Positions 15,777 to 24,423 of a stretch of DNA of 64,000 nucleotides are shown one piece after another. The DNA is from Arthrobacter rhizophilus. Its GTDB lineage: Bacteria; Actinomycetota; Actinomycetes; Actinomycetales; Micrococcaceae. The stretch's first letter is position 1. Each line of letters starts with the position of its first letter. The stretch covers positions 434,001-498,000 of the forward strand of contig NZ_JAPFFT010000001.1 of assembly GCF_026241105.1 (NCBI RefSeq). The letters are read 5' to 3'. Both the position numbers and the translations under genes were made by a program. The notes under the pieces are model-generated. The model saw nothing but the letters and a program-made list of their open reading frames with translations. It searched no databases and had not been told where the DNA came from.

Positions 15777-17297
15777 TCAGTAGCCCGAGAACGAGTCGGT
15801 ATGGATTCTTCGGGCTCCTGCCCGGCGTGCGGCGGCGCGGAGGGAGTCCACGTTTGTCGGGGACCCGGACACGTACACGTCCCGTCCGGCAACATCGGGA
15901 ACGAGTTCCCGCAGCGAGTTGCCATCGATCCGGCCCTGTCCGGCGTCGTGCATGAACGACGGCGGTGGGGAACCGTCTGCCATGCGCGCAATGACGCGCG
16001 CACCGGAGGCCTCCAGGACATCCCGCCCGGCAAGTTCGGCCGCGCTGGGGGCGAGATACAACACCACGATGTCCCTTCGCTCGGAGTCGAGCGACGCCAG
16101 TTGGGACAAGAAAGGCGTGATCCCGATCCCCGCAGCGATGAGCAGCACGGGCCTGCCGACGTCGGACGGTAGGACAAAGTCACCGCCTACTGCGGTGCCA
16201 CGAACGCATTCTCCGGCCTCAAGGGCGAGCAACGCGCGCTTGGCGGCCGAGATCGGCTCCGCCGTGCCGACGCCGAAAGTCAACTCCGGCGAGTCTGGCG
16301 CGCTGGTGATGCTGAAGACCCGTCTCCGTCCCTTCCCGTCGGAGCGCGGGTGCGGAAGGTTGAGCTCCATGAACTGCCCGGGAAGGTAACGAACGGGACG
16401 GCGCGGCTCAAAACGGAATTCGGTAGTGGACGGAGTCAGGGGACGCGACCCCTTGAAGGTCAGCATGACCCCGCGGCGTTGTCCCGCGAGGAATGCGAGG
16501 AAGTTGCCTACGAGCAGCGCAAGTTCCGGCGAATTGGCCACGATACCCAGGTTGTACGGCACTGCGAACAACACGCCGACGACCACCGCCAGCGCCAATT
16601 GCTGCAAGCGCCGAGGCGGCAAGGTGAGCGGCTCCGTGAGCATGAAGCCCACGAAGAACAGGAGTGGCCGTTGCGCAAGCGGCTGCCAGAGGGCCGACCC
16701 CCATGTCATGCCCGCTTGCAGGAGTTCGGCGGACACGATGGATACCGTGACCACCAGGAACGTGCCGGCCATCAGCATCTTCCGCGTCCTGTACAGCACC
16801 AGCAGGACGCCCGGCACCAGGAGCCACAACATGGCCGGTGTCGCCGCCCACCATGTCGCAATGTTCAAACCCGTGAGGCTGGCGATGAAGGCGCCGGCGG
16901 CAGCAGGGTTGAAAATGTGGTGGCCACGGAAAGCCAACACATACTTGGACGCAGACGCCAGGACACAAGCCACAACCACCCCGGCAATGTCAGGAACCTG
17001 AACAGTGGGCAGGAGTTCGGTGGGCCAGAACAGGAAGTAGAGGAGAAGGCCCGTGATGAGCGAAGACTCCGAATGGGGCCGGACCTTGAACAGCACGGCC
17101 ACGAGCCGGTTGGACGCATACGTCAGTCCCAGGCAAAGCACGAGGTGGACGAGCATTTCCGGCAGGCCGAACGTCAGCCAGCCGAGGACGTTCAACACCA
17201 TGCTGTACACCGCAAGGATGGCGAGGATCCACAGAATCAGCCGGTACATGGTGAATCGGCCGAGCCAGGCGTCCGCACGCGCTTTGATGGCAATCAT
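15777..17297 (-). CDS. RnfD/NqrB-like membrane domain fused to a flavin oxidoreductase (FNR) domain
   Basis: A 506-aa fusion. Residues 1 to about 285 are a polytopic RnfD/NqrB-like membrane domain with the typical HHIFNPAAAGAF and FMLTEPLTLPPRR. Residues 290-506 form a ferredoxin-NADP reductase-type module: YLPGQFMEL, FAD motif RRVFSITSAP, and nucleotide-binding AAGIGITPFLSQL. It would accept electrons from NAD(P)H in the cytoplasm and pass them across the membrane. The SGAT flavinylation motif of genuine NqrB/RnfD is absent, so the membrane part is probably not covalently flavinylated. It is the last gene of the FMN-binding lipoprotein-ApbE operon, with an ATGA overlap. Confidence 0.85.
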   Translation of the reverse strand: MIAIKARADAWLGRFTMYRLILWILAILAVYSMVLNVLGWLTFGLPEMLVHLVLCLGLTYASNRLVAVLFKVRPHSESSLITGLLLYFLFWPTELLPTVQVPDIAGVVVACVLASASKYVLAFRGHHIFNPAAAGAFIASLTGLNIATWWAATPAMLWLLVPGVLLVLYRTRKMLMAGTFLVVTVSIVSAELLQAGMTWGSALWQPLAQRPLLFFVGFMLTEPLTLPPRRLQQLALAVVVGVLFAVPYNLGIVANSPELALLVGNFLAFLAGQRRGVMLTFKGSRPLTPSTTEFRFEPRRPVRYLPGQFMELNLPHPRSDGKGRRRVFSITSAPDSPELTFGVGTAEPISAAKRALLALEAGECVRGTAVGGDFVLPSDVGRPVLLIAAGIGITPFLSQLASLDSERRDIVVLYLAPSAAELAGRDVLEASGARVIARMADGSPPPSFMHDAGQGRIDGNSLRELVPDVAGRDVYVSGSPTNVDSLRAAARRAGARRIHTDSFSGY

Positions 17298-18166
17298 GTG
17301 AACAGTGTCCCTTCAAAACCTGCCGAATAGGCGGCGTGTCCGTCCGAATAGACCTTGAGCCAGGAGAAATCGAATTCTTCGTCGAGCACCTTCGGATCCA
17401 CCAAGAAGAGTGCCGTGGCAAGCGCATCGGCTTCCAGCGCCGAGGGGGCCATGGTCCAGGTGGCCACCACCGTCTCCACCGGGCGCCCGGTGGCGCCGTC
17501 CAGGACATGGTGAAGGCCGTCGCCCCACGCGCGCCGGTTGGCCGCAGAAGCGCACAGGGCACCGTCGTGGAGTTCGACGACGCCGATCGCCTGCGTGGGG
17601 TCGTAAGGGTGTTCGAGGGCCACTCCCAGTGGTTCCGCGCCGGAGTGGAGCATGTCGCCGCTCGCGTCCACAAGGAACTCTGTGATCCGCGCTGAGCGCA
17701 GGACCGCGGCCACTAGGTCCACCAGTTGGCCTTTTCCGGCAGCGCCAATGTCCAGTACCAAGGGAGCGGAAGCGGAGATCTTTGAGCCGTTCCACTCCAG
17801 GACATCTTCCCAGCGCGGTGCCGGCACCGGGTGGCCGCGGGGCCGCAGGGCATAGTCCGCCCCGTAGCCCAGCTGCTCAAGGCTGCTGCCGATAAGTGGC
17901 GTCATGGCACCCCTGCTGAGGCGGTACAACTTCCTGAACAACACTTCCAACTCGGACGCCCCTGCCGGGAGAACCACAGTTCCGGGTTCCCGCGCGAGCC
18001 GCGCAATGAGGGAATCGGTGCGGAACCGTGAATAGCTTCGGTCGTAATCCTCCACAACACCCAGCAAGCTGCGGCGGACCGGACTCGGAAGGGGCTTCGG
18101 CGTCGAAATCTCCCACCTGGTTCCGATTCCGTCGAAGGCGAAGTCGCTCCAGCCCGCGTGCGGCAT
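17294..18166 (-). CDS. apbE: FAD:protein FMN transferase (ApbE)
   Basis: A 290-aa ApbE-family enzyme that moves FMN from FAD onto Thr or Ser of target proteins. Recognisable segments are FDGIGTRWEIS, YSRFRTDS, DIGAAGKGQLVDLVA and DASGDM, and the C-terminal magnesium-site region WTMAPSALEADALATALF. No signal peptide is visible, so it may act in the cytoplasm or need another export route. It sits 5 bp after the FMN-binding lipoprotein gene and overlaps the RnfD-like fusion by 4 bp, so its likely substrate is the lipoprotein. Start ATG 18166 begins the family homology. Confidence 0.9.
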   Translation of the reverse strand: MPHAGWSDFAFDGIGTRWEISTPKPLPSPVRRSLLGVVEDYDRSYSRFRTDSLIARLAREPGTVVLPAGASELEVLFRKLYRLSRGAMTPLIGSSLEQLGYGADYALRPRGHPVPAPRWEDVLEWNGSKISASAPLVLDIGAAGKGQLVDLVAAVLRSARITEFLVDASGDMLHSGAEPLGVALEHPYDPTQAIGVVELHDGALCASAANRRAWGDGLHHVLDGATGRPVETVVATWTMAPSALEADALATALFLVDPKVLDEEFDFSWLKVYSDGHAAYSAGFEGTLFT

Positions 18167-18171
18167 GGCGG

Positions 18172-18645
18172 CTATTTGGCCTCGGACTTGATGGTTTCCA
18201 CGGCTTGGTTGAACCCGCCGCTGGTCAGGGAAGAGCCTGCGACCTTGGACACGTTGATGTCGTCCAGCTTCTTGCCGACGATCTGCGCAGCGATTCCGTC
18301 CTTGAACTCGCCCTGGAACTTCTTGGTGTTCGGGTTCGAGGGGTGGACGGTGATGTCGACGCCGGAAATGCTGCCACCGGACAAGGTCAACTGGACGCCT
18401 ACGGTTTCCTGGCCGTTGGGGGAAGTGTAGGAGCCGTCGGCACTGTAGGTGCCGTCCTTGTACGAGCCCGATGATGAGGAGCCTGTCGTGGCCAGCTTGC
18501 CGGCGCCCGCCTGCGTGCTCGTACCCTGCGGTGTGCTGCTCTGGGCTGCGCTGGCTTGGGTGGAGGGCGCGCAAGCTGCCACCGAGCCGGCGAGGGTGAG
18601 GCCGGCGGCGCCGACGAGAATGCTCTTGTGGAGTGGCGTAGTCAT
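18172..18645 (-). CDS. FMN-binding-domain lipoprotein
   Basis: A 157-aa exported protein. An N-terminal signal segment ends in the lipobox VAAC, predicting a lipid-anchored extracytoplasmic protein. A Ser/Thr/Gly-rich linker (about 27-62) leads to an FMN_bind domain with YTSPNGQETVGVQLTL. The ApbE acceptor region aligns as AGSSLTSGGF against the usual SGATvTS pattern, so the flavin-bearing residue would be Ser139 rather than Thr. First gene of a three-gene operon with apbE and an RnfD-FNR fusion; the likely role is extracytoplasmic electron acceptor or carrier. Confidence 0.85.
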   Translation of the reverse strand: MTTPLHKSILVGAAGLTLAGSVAACAPSTQASAAQSSTPQGTSTQAGAGKLATTGSSSSGSYKDGTYSADGSYTSPNGQETVGVQLTLSGGSISGVDITVHPSNPNTKKFQGEFKDGIAAQIVGKKLDDINVSKVAGSSLTSGGFNQAVETIKSEAK

Positions 18646-18725
18646 GTTCTGCTCGTTTCAACTGGACAAGAAAGGGTCTGGCACATGGACCGGACGCACG
18701 GTTCGGGCACGAGGCCGTTCCGATG

Positions 18726-18737
18726 TTCAACGTTGAA
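18726..18737. promoter_or_regulatory. 12-bp palindrome upstream of the flavin electron-transfer operon
   Basis: TTCAACGTTGAA is a perfect palindrome 80 bp before the lipoprotein start and next to a minus-strand TAGGCT (18741-18746) that could be the -10 box. Candidate operator; the regulator is unknown. Confidence 0.4.
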
Positions 18738-18861
18738 ATCAGCCTAGCGGTTCAGTCTGGGAGCTGTAGGTGGTGAAACTGTGCGTAGCCTGTGCGCCAA
18801 CTGGTGCCCACGTGCACGTGATCACGAAGCAAAGAATTCCACCACTTGCAAGCCCCACCGG

Positions 18862-18867
18862 TAGGCT
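18862..18867 (+). promoter_or_regulatory. -10 box TAGGCT, leaderless start of argS
   Basis: TAGGCT ends 6 nt before the GTG at 18874, with no Shine-Dalgarno sequence. Confidence 0.6.
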
Positions 18868-18873
18868 AGACGG

Positions 18874-20523
18874 GTGACTCCCGAAGAACTCTCCGCCGCC
18901 ATATCCGCCTGCCTGAAAGACGCTGTCGCCGCTGGCGAGCTTGCGCTTTCCGAATCTGCCCTCCCCGAGGACGTACGCGTGGAGCGACCCAAGAACCGGG
19001 AGCACGGCGACTGGGCTACCAACATTGCTTTGCAGCTGGCCAAACAAGCAGGGACCAACCCGCGCGAATTCGCCACGATTCTCAGCAAGCGACTGGAAGC
19101 GATCGACGGCGTCTCCGCCGTGGAAATCGCCGGCCCGGGCTTCCTCAACATCACCGTGGACGCGGCCGCCGCCGGCGCACTGGCCAAGGCCATCGTCGAG
19201 GCGGGAAGCTCCTACGGAACCAACCAGGCGCTCGCAGGCCATGTGGTCAACATGGAGTTCGTCTCCGCCAACCCCACGGGACCGCTGCACATTGGACACA
19301 CCCGCTGGGCCGCCCTGGGCGATTCCATCGCCCGCGTGCTCCGCGCCTCCGGCGCGGAGGTCACCGCCGAGTACTACATCAACGACGCCGGCACGCAGAT
19401 GAACGTATTTGCGAACTCGGTGCTGTCTCGCCTGCACGGGCGCGGCGTTCCGGAAGGCGGCTACCCCGGAGAGTACATTCGGGAACTCGGCGACGAGGTC
19501 CTCAAGGCCCATCCGGCAATCCGTGAACTCACCGATGTGGCAGCGCTACCGGTGATCCGCGCCGCCGCCTACCAGGCCCAGATGAAAGACATCAAGGACA
19601 CCCTTGCCGAATTCGGCGTAGCTTTCGATGTCTTCTTCTCCGAACAGGAACTGCACGACGTCGGTGCGATCGAATCCGCTGTTGCGCGCCTCCGGGAGCA
19701 GGGTCATGTGTTCGACGACGGCGGCGCCGTCTGGTTGCGCACCACGGACTTTGGGGACGACAAGGACCGGGTGATGATCCGCGCCAACGGCGAACCGACG
19801 TATTTCGCCGCCGACGCAGCCTATTACCTGTCGAAGAAGGACCGCGGCTTCACGGAGAAGATCTACCTGCTCGGCGCGGACCACCATGGCTACATCAACC
19901 GGCTCAAGGCCATTGCTGCCTGCGCCGGCGATGACCCCGAGGTCAACATTGAGGTCCTGATCGGGCAACTGGTCTCCGTCAACGGCGCCAAGCTGTCCAA
20001 GCGTGCCGGAAACATCATCGAGCTCAAGGACCTTATCGAATGGCTCGGGAAGGACGCGGTGCGTTACTCGTTGGCGCGCTTCCCCGCAGACTCGCCGCTC
20101 ACGCTGGATCCGGAACTGCTGAAGAAGAACAGCAACGAAAACCCGGTGTTCTATGTGCAGTACGCGCATGCCCGTTCCCGCGGAACCGCCCGCAACGCGA
20201 TCGAGGCCGGCGTGGACCACGGCGCTTTCGACGCCTCCCTCCTGGACCACGCCACCGAGAACGAGCTGCTGTCCTACCTCGGCAGCTACCCGTCCATCGT
20301 GGCCAAGGCCGCCGAGCTCCGCGAACCGCACCGGGTGGCCCGCCACCTTGAGGTCATCGCCGGGGCATACCACCGTTGGTACGACGCCTGCCGCGTTTCG
20401 CCGCTAGGGGACGAGCCGGTGCAGGACGTCAACCGCACCCGGTTGTGGCTCAACGACGCCACGAGCCAAGTGCTGGCCAACGGACTTGGGCTCCTCGGCG
20501 TTTCAGCTCCGGAACGGATGTGA
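18874..20523 (+). CDS. argS: Arginyl-tRNA synthetase
   Basis: Class I synthetase, 549 aa, charging tRNA-Arg. The HIGH motif is PLHIGHTRWAALGDS and the KMSKS equivalent is KLSKRAGN; the N-terminal ArgRS additive domain (RPKNREHGDWATNIALQLAK) and the C-terminal DALR anticodon-binding domain (NPVFYVQYAHARSRG) are present. GTG 18874 is the start, fixed by the leaderless -10 box. It begins an amino-acid block (argS-lysA-hom-thrC-thrB) also seen in mycobacteria. Its tRNA substrate type, tRNA-Arg(CCG), happens to be encoded 3 kb away. Confidence 0.95.
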   Translation: MTPEELSAAISACLKDAVAAGELALSESALPEDVRVERPKNREHGDWATNIALQLAKQAGTNPREFATILSKRLEAIDGVSAVEIAGPGFLNITVDAAAAGALAKAIVEAGSSYGTNQALAGHVVNMEFVSANPTGPLHIGHTRWAALGDSIARVLRASGAEVTAEYYINDAGTQMNVFANSVLSRLHGRGVPEGGYPGEYIRELGDEVLKAHPAIRELTDVAALPVIRAAAYQAQMKDIKDTLAEFGVAFDVFFSEQELHDVGAIESAVARLREQGHVFDDGGAVWLRTTDFGDDKDRVMIRANGEPTYFAADAAYYLSKKDRGFTEKIYLLGADHHGYINRLKAIAACAGDDPEVNIEVLIGQLVSVNGAKLSKRAGNIIELKDLIEWLGKDAVRYSLARFPADSPLTLDPELLKKNSNENPVFYVQYAHARSRGTARNAIEAGVDHGAFDASLLDHATENELLSYLGSYPSIVAKAAELREPHRVARHLEVIAGAYHRWYDACRVSPLGDEPVQDVNRTRLWLNDATSQVLANGLGLLGVSAPERM

Positions 20524-20529
20524 TCTGGC

Positions 20530-21999
20530 GTGCAGAATAGCGACGCAGCCTCACCCCTTGCCCCCGAGTGGCTCGCAGTACCGGAGGACGTGAACGCGCT
20601 TCACGCGCCGATGTGGGCCGAAGACGTCCAGAGGACCGACGACGGCGAACTCGCCATTGATGGCGTTCCAGTCAGCGAGCTCAAGGCGCAGTTCGGCACC
20701 CCGCTGTTCGTGATGAGCGAAGGCGATTTCCGTGCCCGCGCCCGCTCCTTCAAGGATGCCTTCGACGCAGCATTCGACGACATCTGCGGGGGAGTGGACG
20801 TTTACTACGCCGGAAAGTCCTTTCTGTGCACTGCCGTGGCGAACTGGGTGGCCCAGGAAGGCCTGCGCCTGGACACCTGCTCCGGCGGAGAACTCGCCGT
20901 CGCGGCCCGCGCCGGCATCAGCGGCGCCAATTTGGGCCTGCATGGCAACAACAAGTCCGACGCCGAGATCAACCGGGCACTGGACATGAAGCTCGGACGC
21001 ATTGTGGTGGACAGCCTCGACGAGCTCGAACGGGTGGCCAAGATAGCCTCCGGCCGCGGCGAAACGGCGAAGGTGATGCTGCGGCTGACTCCAGGTGTCC
21101 ACGCCCACACCCACGAATTCATTGCCACGGCCCATGAGGACCAAAAATTCGGGCTCTCCATGGCCGAAGACTCCACGGAGGCAGTTGGCCTCTCGGCAGC
21201 GGAGGAAGCCGTGGCGGCCGCTACGTCCTACCCCAACGTGGAACTCCTGGGCCTGCACTGCCATATCGGTTCGCAGATCTTCGAGCCGGACGGGTTCGCC
21301 GTTGCGGCCGAAAAGCTCCTGGGATTCCTTGCCGCAATGCAGGAGAAGTACTCCATCGTCTTGCCGGAACTGGACCTGGGCGGTGGCTACGGGATCGCCT
21401 ATACGCCGGCCGACACCCCGCGCCCGCCAGCCGAAATCGCGCAGGCGATGGCCGCCGTCGTACGCTCAAAGTGCGCTGAGCTGGGCATCACGTCGCCGCG
21501 TATTTCGATTGAGCCCGGCCGTGCGATCGTGGGCACCAGCACCTTCACCTTGTACGAGGTCGGGACGCTTAAGACCGTGCGCGTGGATGCGCCTGTAGAT
21601 GCCGATGGCAAGGAAAACGTTACGTTCCCGCGTCGCTATGTGTCGGTGGACGGTGGCATGAGCGACAACGCCCGTCCGGTGCTGTACGACGCGGATTATT
21701 CGGCCATTATCGCCTCGCGCGCCTCGGATGCCGTCCCGCAACTGTCCCGAGTGGTGGGCAAACATTGCGAGAGCGGCGACATAGTTGTTAGAGATGTATA
21801 TCTGCCCGAAGACGTGGCAGCCGGTGATCTTCTCGCTGTACCGGGGACCGGCGCTTACTGCTGGGCCCTCTCAAGCAACTACAACTATCTGGCCAGGCCT
21901 GGCGTTGTCGCTGTGCGCGATGGATCCGCCCGGCTGATCGTCCGCGGGGAAACCGAAGAAGATCTCTTGAACCGCGACATGGGAGTGGCGAATGTCTGA
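20530..21999 (+). CDS. lysA: Diaminopimelate decarboxylase
   Basis: PLP fold-type III enzyme of 489 aa that makes L-lysine from meso-diaminopimelate. The PLP lysine is Lys96 in YYAGKSFLC; the HIGSQIF motif and the glycine-rich ELDLGGGYGI bind PLP phosphate, and the C-terminal catalytic region contains GAYCWALSSNYN. The N-terminal 30 residues extend beyond the usual family start. GTG start, 6 bp after argS; the stop overlaps hom by 8 bp. Confidence 0.95.
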   Translation: MQNSDAASPLAPEWLAVPEDVNALHAPMWAEDVQRTDDGELAIDGVPVSELKAQFGTPLFVMSEGDFRARARSFKDAFDAAFDDICGGVDVYYAGKSFLCTAVANWVAQEGLRLDTCSGGELAVAARAGISGANLGLHGNNKSDAEINRALDMKLGRIVVDSLDELERVAKIASGRGETAKVMLRLTPGVHAHTHEFIATAHEDQKFGLSMAEDSTEAVGLSAAEEAVAAATSYPNVELLGLHCHIGSQIFEPDGFAVAAEKLLGFLAAMQEKYSIVLPELDLGGGYGIAYTPADTPRPPAEIAQAMAAVVRSKCAELGITSPRISIEPGRAIVGTSTFTLYEVGTLKTVRVDAPVDADGKENVTFPRRYVSVDGGMSDNARPVLYDADYSAIIASRASDAVPQLSRVVGKHCESGDIVVRDVYLPEDVAAGDLLAVPGTGAYCWALSSNYNYLARPGVVAVRDGSARLIVRGETEEDLLNRDMGVANV

Positions 22000-23314
22000 A
22001 GTGCGAACTCTGAAGGTGGCCCTGCTGGGCTGTGGCAATGTTGGGGCCCAGGTAGCGCGGATTCTCCTTGACGACGCCGACGCCCTTGCGGCCCGCAGTG
22101 GTGCGCGCTTGGAGTTGTCCGGCATCGCCGTGCGCAATGTCGACGCGCCGCGCGATGTTGAGCTGCCGCGCGAACTCTTCACCACCGACGCCGACACCCT
22201 GGTCAAGGACGCGGATCTGGTGATCGAGCTCATGGGCGGCATTGAGCCGGCCCGTTCGCTCATCCTGGCTGCCATGCAGAACGGCGCCTGCGTCGTCACC
22301 GGCAACAAGGCCCTGCTGGCACAGGACGGTCCCACGCTCTACGAAGAGGCTGACAAGGCCGGCGTCCAGCTCTCCTACGAAGCAGCCGTCGCCGGAGCCA
22401 TTCCGATCCTGCGCCCCATCCGCGACAGCCTCTCCGGCGACCGCATTACCCGGGTACTGGGCATCGTCAACGGCACCACCAACTTCATCCTCGACCAAAT
22501 GGACAGCACCGGTGCACAGTTCGCCGACGCCCTGGCTGAGGCCCAACGCCTCGGTTACGCGGAAGCCGACCCCACCGCCGACGTCGAAGGTCACGACGCC
22601 GCAGCCAAGGCTGCCATCCTCGCGTCCTTGTCCTTCCATACGCGTTTCGCGCTCGAAGACGTCTACTGCGAAGGCATCACCAAGGTCAGCGCAGCCGACA
22701 TTGCGGCAGCGAAAGAAGCCGGCTTTGTCATCAAGCTGCTCGCCATCGCCGAGAAGATCGAGAGTTTGGAGCCCGGTAACGGCGGCGGCATCTCGGTCCG
22801 TGTGCACCCCACCCTCCTGCCGCGTGAACACCCGCTTGCGGCCGTTCGCGGTGCGTTCAACGCAGTCTTCATCGAAGCCGAAAATGCCGGCGAGCTGATG
22901 TTCTACGGCCAAGGCGCCGGCGGAACCCCGACGGCGTCTGCCGTGTTGGGCGACCTCGTCTCGGCTGCCCGGCGGGTTGTGCTCGGAGGTCCCGGTCGAA
23001 CCGAGACCACCACCGGACACGTGCCCGCGTTGTCGATTGATGCCTCGAACACCAGCTACTACATCGGCCTCGACGTTGCCGACCAGGCCGGTGTGCTGGC
23101 CCGGATCACCCATATCTTTGCGGAGCACGGCGTATCCATCGAAATCATGCGCCAGACGATCCACCGTGACGCAGCCTCGAACGTTGAGTCGGCCGAGCTG
23201 AAGATCGTCACGCACCGCGCATCCGAAGCCGCACTCGCGGCAACCGTCGAGGCCATCAAGGGCCTGGACGTCATCAATTCTGTGACATCCGTCCTGCGGG
23301 TAGAAGGGGTCTAA
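21992..23314 (+). CDS. hom: Homoserine dehydrogenase
   Basis: NAD(P)-dependent reductase converting aspartate semialdehyde to homoserine, 440 aa. It has the Rossmann motif LLGCGNVGAQ, the catalytic domain with GTTNFILDQM and AEADPTADVEGHDAAAK, and a C-terminal ACT domain (about 355-430, GVLARITHIFAEHGVSIEIM) that normally gives threonine feedback control. It overlaps lysA by 8 bp and its TAA touches the GTG of thrC, so the block is translated in a coupled way. Confidence 0.95.
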   Translation: MSEVRTLKVALLGCGNVGAQVARILLDDADALAARSGARLELSGIAVRNVDAPRDVELPRELFTTDADTLVKDADLVIELMGGIEPARSLILAAMQNGACVVTGNKALLAQDGPTLYEEADKAGVQLSYEAAVAGAIPILRPIRDSLSGDRITRVLGIVNGTTNFILDQMDSTGAQFADALAEAQRLGYAEADPTADVEGHDAAAKAAILASLSFHTRFALEDVYCEGITKVSAADIAAAKEAGFVIKLLAIAEKIESLEPGNGGGISVRVHPTLLPREHPLAAVRGAFNAVFIEAENAGELMFYGQGAGGTPTASAVLGDLVSAARRVVLGGPGRTETTTGHVPALSIDASNTSYYIGLDVADQAGVLARITHIFAEHGVSIEIMRQTIHRDAASNVESAELKIVTHRASEAALAATVEAIKGLDVINSVTSVLRVEGV

Positions 23315-24421
23315 GTGGCTCACCAATGGCGCGGAGTAATCCGCGAATACGCTGATCGTTTGCCTGTAACGGAAGCCACGAAGGTCATCACCCTCGGTGA
23401 GGGCGGAACACCGCTCGTCCACGCGCAGAAGCTCTCCGAGCTCACTGGATCCACCGTGTACTTGAAGGTGGAGGGCATGAACCCCACCGGGTCCTTCAAG
23501 GACCGCGGAATGACCATGGCCATGACGGCAGCTGTCGAAGCAGGCGCCAAGGCAGTTGTCTGCGCATCCACGGGCAACACCTCGGCTTCGGCCGCTGCGT
23601 ACGCCACTGCCGCCGGGTTGAAGTGCGCCGTGCTGGTTCCCGAAGGCAAGATCTCCATGGGCAAGCTCAGCCAAGCGATCGCACATGGCGCCACGCTCCT
23701 CCAGGTGGATGGCAACTTCGACAACTGCTTGGACATCGCCCGCAAGCTCGGTGAGTCGTATCCGGTGTTCCTCGTGAACTCGGTCAACCCCGCCCGTATC
23801 CAGGGGCAAAAGACCGGTGCCTTCGAAATTGTCGACGCCCTCGGCGACGCTCCGGACATCCACGTCCTGCCGGTAGGCAACGCAGGCAACATCAGCGCGT
23901 ACTGGAAGGGCTACAAGGAGTACTCCGCGCCCTTCGAGTCCGCAACCGCCGGTACCCTTCCCGCCGTCTCCACCAAAACACCGGCCATGTGGGGCTTCCA
24001 GGCCGCAGGTGCTGCACCGTTCGTGGCGGGCCACCCGATCACCGAACCGGACACCATCGCCACGGCAATCCGCATCGGAAACCCGGCGTCCTGGGACACT
24101 GCGATCGCGGCACGCGATGAATCCGGTGGCTTCATCGACGCCGTGACTGACGAAGAGATCCTCGACGCACACCGCTGGCTTTCCGCCAAGGAAGGGGTCT
24201 TCGTCGAACCCGGCTCCGCGGCGGGCGTCGCCGGCCTCATCAAAAAGCACGCCGCAGGCGAAGTTCCCTCCGGAAAGACGATCGTCATCACGGTCACCGG
24301 ACACGGACTCAAGGACCCGCAGTGGGCCCTCCGTACCGAAGACGGCAGTGAAGTCCAGCCCGTCAAGGTACCGAACGACGTCGTGACTGTTGCAGCTGAA
24401 CTGGGACTGGAAGAAAGCTAA
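23315..24421 (+). CDS. thrC: Threonine synthase
   Basis: PLP enzyme of 368 aa making threonine from O-phosphohomoserine. The PLP lysine is Lys62 in [11 protein letters not shown], and the phosphate loop is [13 protein letters not shown]. The short length places it in the actinobacterial/plant-like class rather than the longer E. coli type. GTG start follows the hom stop with no gap, and the stop is 2 bp before thrB. Confidence 0.95.
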   Translation: MAHQWRGVIREYADRLPVTEATKVITLGEGGTPLVHAQKLSELTGSTVYLKVEGMNPTGSFKDRGMTMAMTAAVEAGAKAVVCASTGNTSASAAAYATAAGLKCAVLVPEGKISMGKLSQAIAHGATLLQVDGNFDNCLDIARKLGESYPVFLVNSVNPARIQGQKTGAFEIVDALGDAPDIHVLPVGNAGNISAYWKGYKEYSAPFESATAGTLPAVSTKTPAMWGFQAAGAAPFVAGHPITEPDTIATAIRIGNPASWDTAIAARDESGGFIDAVTDEEILDAHRWLSAKEGVFVEPGSAAGVAGLIKKHAAGEVPSGKTIVITVTGHGLKDPQWALRTEDGSEVQPVKVPNDVVTVAAELGLEES

Positions 24422-24423
24422 GA

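Noticed and set aside
21788-24304. An 838-codon antisense frame over lysA, hom and thrC
   Set aside because: Shadow of three conserved genes with intact catalytic motifs on the other strand.
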